Below are positions 59,276 through 64,000 of a DNA stretch of 64,000 nucleotides, in pieces (the stretch's first letter is position 1; each line of letters opens with the position of its first letter). The notes below the pieces were generated by a model. That model had not been told where the DNA came from, searched no databases, and worked only from the letters and a program-made list of their open reading frames with translations. A program made the translations under genes and the position numbers. Source of the DNA: Sphingobium sp. Leaf26 (GTDB lineage: Bacteria > Pseudomonadota > Alphaproteobacteria > Sphingomonadales > Sphingomonadaceae); NCBI RefSeq assembly GCF_001421665.1, contig NZ_LMKV01000030.1, positions 124,001 through 188,000 on the forward strand, written 5' to 3'.

Positions 59276-59394
59276 TGTCCTATCGCCCCTGTCCTTGCTA
59301 TAAGCGCCGCACCACTCATGCCGCCACTTCCGCAACAAAATGTCCAACATATGTTCTGAAATGTCGCATCCAGCGGGAAATGTGCGAAGTTAAG
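59276..59394 (+). repeat. About 100-bp element with micro-ORF, copy 2
   Basis: The block starts TGTCCTATCGCCCC, has TGCTAT and AGCGCC, then ACAAAATGTCCAAC, and ends GCGGGAAATGTGCGAAGT-TAAG, as at 30203-30304. The micro-ORF is MSNICSEMSHPAGNVRS-stop (59340-59393), seven codons longer than copy 1 but with the same start and end. It ends 64 bp before the fixI remnant. Confidence 0.55.
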
Positions 59395-59457
59395 CGCGCG
59401 ATGTCCTATCTCGCTCACCCCGATCGCGCCGCCTTTACGGCCATTTACGGATAGGTC

Positions 59458-60020
59458 GTGGCCCGCGCCTCTGTCATGCAGCGGGCATGGCTAGCCGATC
59501 GAGCGGCGCGCCTTTACGCGCCCTGCGTCCATCTGCTCGCTGCCCTTTCTTTCGCGGGATGGATGATCGCCGGCGCTGGCGTGCACCAGGTCTTGCTGAT
59601 CGCGGTGGCTGTGTTGCTCATCACCTGTTCCTGCGCCCTGGGGCTGGCGGTGCCGGCCGCGCAGGTGGTCGCCTGCGGCGCGCTGATGCGGCCCGGGGTG
59701 CTGGTGAAGGATGGATCGGCACTGGAGCGGCTGGCCATGCCAGCATGGCGCCGACATCGGCCAGTGACGCCAGCCAGTTGACGGCCGATGCTGTCTTCCT
59801 GGACGATCGGCTGGCGCCGGTCGCGGTGACGCTGCGGGGCGTGCGACGGACGGTACGAGTGGTGAAGCAGAATTTCGGCCTCGCCATCGGCTACAATATG
59901 CTGGCTGTGCCATTGGCGATCGCGGGCCAGGGGACTCCGCTGGTCGCGGCAGTGGCCATGTCACTGTCCTCGCTGATCGTCGTCGCCAACGCCCTCCGCC
60001 TCAACGGGAGCGCGAAATGA
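59458..60020 (+). pseudogene. fixI: fixI/ccoI remnant (cbb3-oxidase copper P-type ATPase)
   Basis: The first part (ending near 59740) matches the middle of FixI: the transmembrane CPC region, here TCSCALGLAVPAAQVVACGA with CPC changed to CSC, then GVLVKDGSALERLA. The second part, in another frame (about 59740-60020), matches the extreme C-terminus: ASQLTADAVFLDDRLAPVAV and AIGYNMLAVPLAIAGQGTPL. The N-terminal metal-binding and first membrane domains, and the whole P/N domain from DKTGTLT to GDGxND, are missing. The gene cannot make a working pump. It overlaps ccoS by 4 bp, the usual fixI-ccoS junction. Confidence 0.85.
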
Positions 60021-60163
60021 CCGGTCTGGTCGTCCTCATTCCCATCGCTCTGTTGTGCGGGCTCATGGCGCTCGGCGTCTTCTTCCTGGCGCGGCGCAAC
60101 GGCCAATATGATGACCTGGACGGTGCAGCGATGCGGATGCTCGCCGATGGGGATGAAGACTGA
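60017..60163 (+). CDS. ccoS: cbb3-type cytochrome oxidase assembly protein CcoS
   Basis: The 48-residue ORF reads MTGLVVLIPIALLCGLMALG, then VFFLARRNGQYDDLDGAAMR, ending MLADGDED. This is the CcoS form: one membrane helix, then the GQYDDLDGxAxRxL motif. CcoS is needed for cofactor insertion into cbb3 oxidase. It appears intact, although fixI beside it is broken and no ccoNOP genes are in the window. Confidence 0.9.
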   Translation: MTGLVVLIPIALLCGLMALGVFFLARRNGQYDDLDGAAMRMLADGDED

Positions 60164-60215
60164 ATCGGAACTCGTGCCGCCGCCTCCTGTTGTCTACCCT
60201 TGAAGGAGATATGGG

Positions 60216-60434
60216 ATGCACAAGGAACGGGAAGATGGTGAGGTTGTTACCCATGTATCGGAGACGGAAGCGCGCAGCGGATCGCGCACGCGGGTAACGC
60301 GCAATATCCTGGTGGTCAGCCTTGTGCTTGTGATCGCCGTGCTGGCTATCGCCATGGGCTTCGGCTTTTTCGAGACGCAGCAAACCGGCGCAGATGAGGT
60401 CAACGGCAATATGACGCAGCAAAGCGCCCGCTAG
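60216..60434 (+). CDS. Small single-span membrane protein
   Basis: The 72-residue product has a charged N-terminal half (MHKEREDGEVVTHVSETEAR), one membrane helix (ILVVSLVLVIAVLAIAMGF) and a short polar tail. An AAGGAG lies about 10 bp before the ATG. No family recognised. It is convergent with the receiver gene at 60443. Confidence 0.6.
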   Translation: MHKEREDGEVVTHVSETEARSGSRTRVTRNILVVSLVLVIAVLAIAMGFGFFETQQTGADEVNGNMTQQSAR

Positions 60435-60442
60435 CCCGCTGA

Positions 60443-60829
60443 TCAGTCGACCAGCGCACGCACGCTGCTGGCCAGGGTCAGCGGGTTGAAAGGCTTCAGG
60501 ATCACTCCCCTAGCGCCGGCTTCGTGATAGCTGTGCACATCGGCCTCCCGCGCGCGGGCGGTCACGAAGACGAAGGGCTTGCCGGCGAAACCGGGCAGGT
60601 CGCGCAGTTCGACCATCAGGGTTGGACCATCCATGCGCGGCATCATTACGTCCAGCATGACGAGGTCCGGTCGCCAGTCGTCCGTCTTGGCCGCATGCAA
60701 CGCCTCTGCTCCATCGGCGCAAAGGCGTAGTTCGATAGCGGGGTCGAGCGCGAGCGACAATTTGACGATGTGGCGGATATCCTTGTCGTCATCGACATAA
60801 AGGATGCGCAATCTGTCCGCTTCGCTCAT
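60443..60829 (-). CDS. Stand-alone CheY-like receiver protein
   Basis: The 128-residue protein is a full REC domain: acidic pocket YVDDDKDIR, phospho-acceptor in LVMLDVMMPRMDGP, the Thr/Lys positions VFVTAR and GVILKPFNP. It has no output domain. Its start overlaps the hybrid kinase stop by 4 bp, so it is probably a direct phospho-acceptor or diverter for that kinase. Confidence 0.93.
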   Translation of the reverse strand: MSEADRLRILYVDDDKDIRHIVKLSLALDPAIELRLCADGAEALHAAKTDDWRPDLVMLDVMMPRMDGPTLMVELRDLPGFAGKPFVFVTARAREADVHSYHEAGARGVILKPFNPLTLASSVRALVD

Positions 60830-63342
60830 GCTCCCTCGTCTCCCCCTCCCTTGGTGTGGCGGGTCGCGACCACGCGGCGCACGGTCGCCTTGAGGTCGGG
60901 CAGCGATGTGCGCGACTTGACCAATATGGCGTCGATTTGCCCTGAAATTTCCAGGTCGATGTCATGCGCCGAATAGATGATGGTGGGAATGGCCACGCCC
61001 TGTTCGTCCACCAGGTCAGGCAGCAGGTCGAGGCCCAGCCCGTTTTCCAGATGGACGTCCAATATTGCCAGATGCGGGGTTTCGACGCGGAGCAGCGCGC
61101 GCGCCTCGGCCAGCGTCGTCGCCTTGAGGATATAGGCACTGCCTTTGAGCGCGGAGGCCGTGATTTCCAGCGTGTCCTGATCATCGTCCAGATGCAGCAC
61201 GGTCGGCCGGTCGATGCCGGAATGGCGAAAGGACGCGGCAATCGCGGCTTTGAGACGGCTGGGGTCAATCGGCTTGTCGATCCAGTCGACCAGATCCAGC
61301 GACAGCGGCGCAGCTTCATCGCCAGCCGGGGCTGACACCATCAGAATCGATAATTCCTTCGGACCCTCGCTCCGCCGCACTTCGCGCGCGAAATGGAAGG
61401 CATCAGCGTCGTCGAGCGCCATGTCGAGCAGCAAAAGATTATAGCCGTTGGCGGCGATCGCATCCCGTGCCGCGCGGGCGGTGGTGACGACCCGGCAGGC
61501 ATAGCCTTCCTGCGACAATTGCGACTGCAACTGGCGGGCGATGGCGTGATTGCTTTCGCAGATGAGGATGCTGGCACCACCGTCTTTGCCGGTCAGGCGG
61601 TCGCGGGGGATGGAGACGGACAGCATGACCGGCAGGGAGAAGGCGAAGCGGGTGCCGCCGCCAGCGGCATCCTCGAACCATAGTTCGCCGCCATGCTGGC
61701 TGACGATCTCGCGTGCAATGGCGAGGCCAAGGCCCGTGCCGGGCGCCGCCTCGTCATTGGCGGCGCGTTCGAACCGGCCGAAGATGCGCGAGCGAAATTC
61801 CTCCGGAATGCCTGGCCCCTGGTCGTCGACATAAACAGTCGCGCGGCGACCGTCCGCGCTGCGGCGCAGGCCGACCGTAACCTTGCTGCCCTCCGGCGCA
61901 GCCTTGACTGCGTTGGACAGGAGGTTGGTGACCACCTGCAACAAACGTTCCTCGTCGGCCTGGATCATCACCGGTTCGTCGGCGATGGCCCGGTGCAGCG
62001 TCGCTCCGGCGGCATGAACCAGGCCGCCATTATCGTCGCAAGCGCGCATAAGCACATGATGCAGATCGGTCGGGGCCAGGGCCATGCGCAGCTTGCCCGA
62101 ATCAATCCGGTCGATGTCGAGCATGTCGTTGATCAGGCGTATGAGCCGCTGAGCGTTATTTTCTGCGATGACGACCAGACCGGCTTGCTCTTCCTGAAGA
62201 TGGTTGCCCGTATCCAGCCGTAGCAGCGCCAGCGCGCCGACGATCGATGTCAGTGGCGTGCGCAGTTCGTGGCTGACGGTGGAGATAAGGTCATCCTTCA
62301 GCCGCTCGATCCGCTTGCGCTGGACGATATCGCGCAGCGACATGACGATATGGTCGCCATCGGGCAGCGGCATCAGCCCAAGGGCAATATCGACGGGCAG
62401 CAGGCGGCCGCTATGATGGCGGACCTGCCGATCGGTCCAATAGGGCATTTTCAACTCGCCATCGACCAGCCCGATCCGATCGAGGAAGCTGCCGACGCCG
62501 GGCGCGATGTCCGAAATCACGTCGAAATCGCGCCGGATAAGATCCGCCGGTTCATAGCCCAGCATCTTCGACGCGGCTTTGTTGATCGTTTCGATCGTGC
62601 CGCTGGGATTGACGATGATGATCGGATCGATGGTGCTGTCGAGGATCGTCTCGTTGCGCTGTGCCGCCGCATATCCGCGCAATTCTATCTGATATTGGGA
62701 CAGGCGCTGGCGCCACAGGCCCAGCAGCGCGAAGGCGAGCGACAGGCTGCTGATTGCGACCAGGATCCACATCACCCGCTGCAATGCTTCGGTGCGGCTG
62801 CGATAGGCGATGACACGGGCGTCGCCCATGCGCTGCTCGTCCCGGATCACCATGTCCAGTTGATGCTGCAATCGCGCCATCAACCGCTTGCCTTCGCCAT
62901 CGGCGACGCGCTTGCGTGCGGCTTCCGGTCCCCGCGAGGCATAGAGGCGCAACACTTCGTCCATTTCCGCAATCTTTGCCTGGGCCAGCCGATGCAGGCC
63001 GTTAAAGCCCGCCCTCTGCACGGGAACATCGCTATAAAGCCTGTCGGCATTCGCGAAGGCCTGCTCGATATGGGCGTGCCATTCGCCATAGCGGCCGGCA
63101 AATTCGGAGTCATGGGTGATGACATAGCCGCGCTGGCTGGATTCCGCGGCGCGCAACTGCGACAGGATGTCGATCAGCAGCACGCGCCGTTCGAAACTCT
63201 TGTCGGCATCCTCGCGCAGGCCGTTCCAGCGGCCATATTCGTCACCCAGCCAGAAGAGCAGGGCAGCCAGGCCCAGCGGCACGAACAGGGCCAGCAGCAG
63301 AAAGGGCAGGCCGCGCGGAGGACGGGGCGCCGCGCCGTTCAT
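60826..63342 (-). CDS. Hybrid sensor histidine kinase with two receivers
   Basis: The 838-residue protein has a first membrane helix (about 14-32), a periplasmic CHASE3-like helical domain (about 35-185; RAAESSQRGYVITHDSEFAGRY), a second helix (about 190-212), a PAS domain (about 230-345), a HisKA domain with STVSHELRTPLTS (His near 356), a HATPase_c domain with DQGPGIPEEF and GTGLGLAIAREIV, and two C-terminal receivers (about 590-700 and 710-820) with Asp in LLLLDMAL and LAILDVHL. The first receiver has CESN in place of the usual acidic pair, so it may be degenerate. It overlaps both neighbours by 4 bp. Confidence 0.94.
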   Translation of the reverse strand: MNGAAPRPPRGLPFLLLALFVPLGLAALLFWLGDEYGRWNGLREDADKSFERRVLLIDILSQLRAAESSQRGYVITHDSEFAGRYGEWHAHIEQAFANADRLYSDVPVQRAGFNGLHRLAQAKIAEMDEVLRLYASRGPEAARKRVADGEGKRLMARLQHQLDMVIRDEQRMGDARVIAYRSRTEALQRVMWILVAISSLSLAFALLGLWRQRLSQYQIELRGYAAAQRNETILDSTIDPIIIVNPSGTIETINKAASKMLGYEPADLIRRDFDVISDIAPGVGSFLDRIGLVDGELKMPYWTDRQVRHHSGRLLPVDIALGLMPLPDGDHIVMSLRDIVQRKRIERLKDDLISTVSHELRTPLTSIVGALALLRLDTGNHLQEEQAGLVVIAENNAQRLIRLINDMLDIDRIDSGKLRMALAPTDLHHVLMRACDDNGGLVHAAGATLHRAIADEPVMIQADEERLLQVVTNLLSNAVKAAPEGSKVTVGLRRSADGRRATVYVDDQGPGIPEEFRSRIFGRFERAANDEAAPGTGLGLAIAREIVSQHGGELWFEDAAGGGTRFAFSLPVMLSVSIPRDRLTGKDGGASILICESNHAIARQLQSQLSQEGYACRVVTTARAARDAIAANGYNLLLLDMALDDADAFHFAREVRRSEGPKELSILMVSAPAGDEAAPLSLDLVDWIDKPIDPSRLKAAIAASFRHSGIDRPTVLHLDDDQDTLEITASALKGSAYILKATTLAEARALLRVETPHLAILDVHLENGLGLDLLPDLVDEQGVAIPTIIYSAHDIDLEISGQIDAILVKSRTSLPDLKATVRRVVATRHTKGGGDEGA

Positions 63343-63995
63343 GCCGGGCGCGCGGCCGTGACGTCGCCCAATAGCGGTTGCACCGCGAGCAGCGCCTGCG
63401 CCCGGTTGCCGACGTCCAGCTTGCGGAAAATGGCGGTCAGATGCGCCTTGACCGTGGCTTCCGATACGTCGAGATCGGCGGCAATCTGCTTGTTCAGTCG
63501 CCCGTCCGACAGTGCGATCAATACGCGCAACTGTGCGCCGGACAGGCTGGCGATGCGGTCGCGCAACATGCTGCCGTCCCGTGCCGTTTCGGCCGTTGGG
63601 AAACAGGCCTGTCCTTCTGCGATACGGCGAATATCACAGGCAAGATCGTCGAAGGGGCGGGTCTTGTAGAGAAAGCCGGCCGCGCCCAGAGCCCGCGCGC
63701 TTTCGACCAGAGTCCCGCTTTCATTGGCAGATATAAGGGCGATTGGTATCCGCCCCGCCTGATGTTGCAATTGCAGGAAGCCGGAAAAGCCGCGCGCGTC
63801 GGGCAGCACGAAGTCCAGCAGGATCAGCCGATATTTGCCATGGCGCGAAAGGGCGTCGAGCGCCTCGCTGATGGTGCCGGCAGTGTCGACGGTGACGCCG
63901 GGCATCGCCGCACGGGCGGCCAGACCCAAGCCTTCTCGAATCAAGGGGTGATCGTCCGCAATCAATACGCGGCCGCCGGCTATGGTTTCCGCCAT
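63339..63995 (-). CDS. LuxR/NarL-family response regulator
   Basis: The 218-residue protein has an N-terminal receiver (acidic pair IADDHPLIREGL, phospho-acceptor LILLDFVLPDARGF, ISAN and the lysine segment FLYKTRPF) and a C-terminal LuxR-type helix-turn-helix (LSGAQLRVLIALSDGRLNKQIAADLDVSEATVKAHL). It binds DNA when phosphorylated and is the likely output of the downstream kinase. Its start lies 5 bp from the window's right end. It overlaps the kinase gene by 4 bp, making a three-gene signalling operon. Confidence 0.95.
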   Translation of the reverse strand: MAETIAGGRVLIADDHPLIREGLGLAARAAMPGVTVDTAGTISEALDALSRHGKYRLILLDFVLPDARGFSGFLQLQHQAGRIPIALISANESGTLVESARALGAAGFLYKTRPFDDLACDIRRIAEGQACFPTAETARDGSMLRDRIASLSGAQLRVLIALSDGRLNKQIAADLDVSEATVKAHLTAIFRKLDVGNRAQALLAVQPLLGDVTAARPA

Positions 63996-64000
63996 CCTCC

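Noticed and set aside
59458..60020. Intact heavy-metal P-type ATPase
   Set aside because: The DKTGTLT and GDGxND regions and the N-terminal domains are absent and the two parts are in different frames, so it was called a remnant.
1..64000. tRNA, rRNA and intact insertion sequences
   Set aside because: No cloverleaf-like TTCGAATCC signature, rRNA segment or transposase reading frame was recognised by eye; a covariance or profile search would be needed to exclude degenerate ones.

Overview
This window is GC-rich chromosomal DNA from an alphaproteobacterium, most likely a sphingomonad (Sphingobium/Sphingomonas type). Supporting signs are the rne-amiC-mrcA-prfB order, the rpmH-rnpA-yidD-yidC-engB block, exosortase-A (PEP-CTERM)-associated polysaccharide genes, several TonB-dependent receptors, and dispersed repeats of a type common in this group. 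Nearly all of it is coding. Many neighbouring genes overlap by 4 bp (ATGA), so they lie in tight operons. No tRNA, rRNA, CRISPR array or intact insertion sequence was recognised.

Layout. 0-7.5 kb: start of an NDUFA9-like gene; a GDT1/TMEM165-type exporter behind a yybP-ykoY (manganese) riboswitch; a DUF1801 gene and a secreted amidase; two tandem paralogous secreted proteins; coq7-dsbB; an MscS channel; topoisomerase IB. 7.5-13 kb: a DJ-1/PfpI protein; three overlapping minus-strand genes around an exosortase-A-associated O-antigen-ligase-like protein, opposite a matching glycosyltransferase. 13-15 kb: an XRE-S24 repressor with a regular operator array facing two small genes; xdhC. 15-19 kb: cstA-yjiX, DoxX, a PNPOx-fold protein, an RNA 2',3'-cyclic phosphodiesterase. 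19-36 kb: housekeeping core (engB, yidC, yidD, rnpA, rpmH, a DsbA-like protein, an M48 protease, rne, amiC, PBP1A, prfB), interrupted between PBP1A and prfB by an FkbM methyltransferase, a 105-bp repeat, a long hairpin and a hypothetical gene.

36-43.7 kb: an aldo/keto reductase and a probable metal-uptake group (siderophore receptor, DUF4198 protein, second TonB receptor) with a Fur-like palindrome upstream. 43.8-48.4 kb: a tightly coupled five-gene operon with two different ATP-grasp proteins, a nucleotidyltransferase, a GT4 glycosyltransferase and a phosphoribosyltransferase. I recognise no known pathway in it, and it is the best candidate here for an undescribed biosynthetic system. 48.5-57.8 kb: a complete type I secretion system (TolC, ABC, HlyD) facing a 1414-residue serralysin-like RTX metalloprotease, its probable substrate.

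58-60.4 kb: a degraded zone with a truncated FixJ-like receiver and a fixI remnant lacking most of its domains, but an intact ccoS; this suggests loss of a cbb3-oxidase locus. 60.4-64 kb: a three-gene two-component operon (LuxR-type regulator, hybrid histidine kinase with two receivers, stand-alone receiver).

Three repeat classes link these regions: four copies of a 105-bp two-hairpin element (three of them at the stop codon of a neighbouring gene), sphingomonad-type interspersed repeats, and a two-copy element of about 100 bp carrying a conserved micro-ORF.
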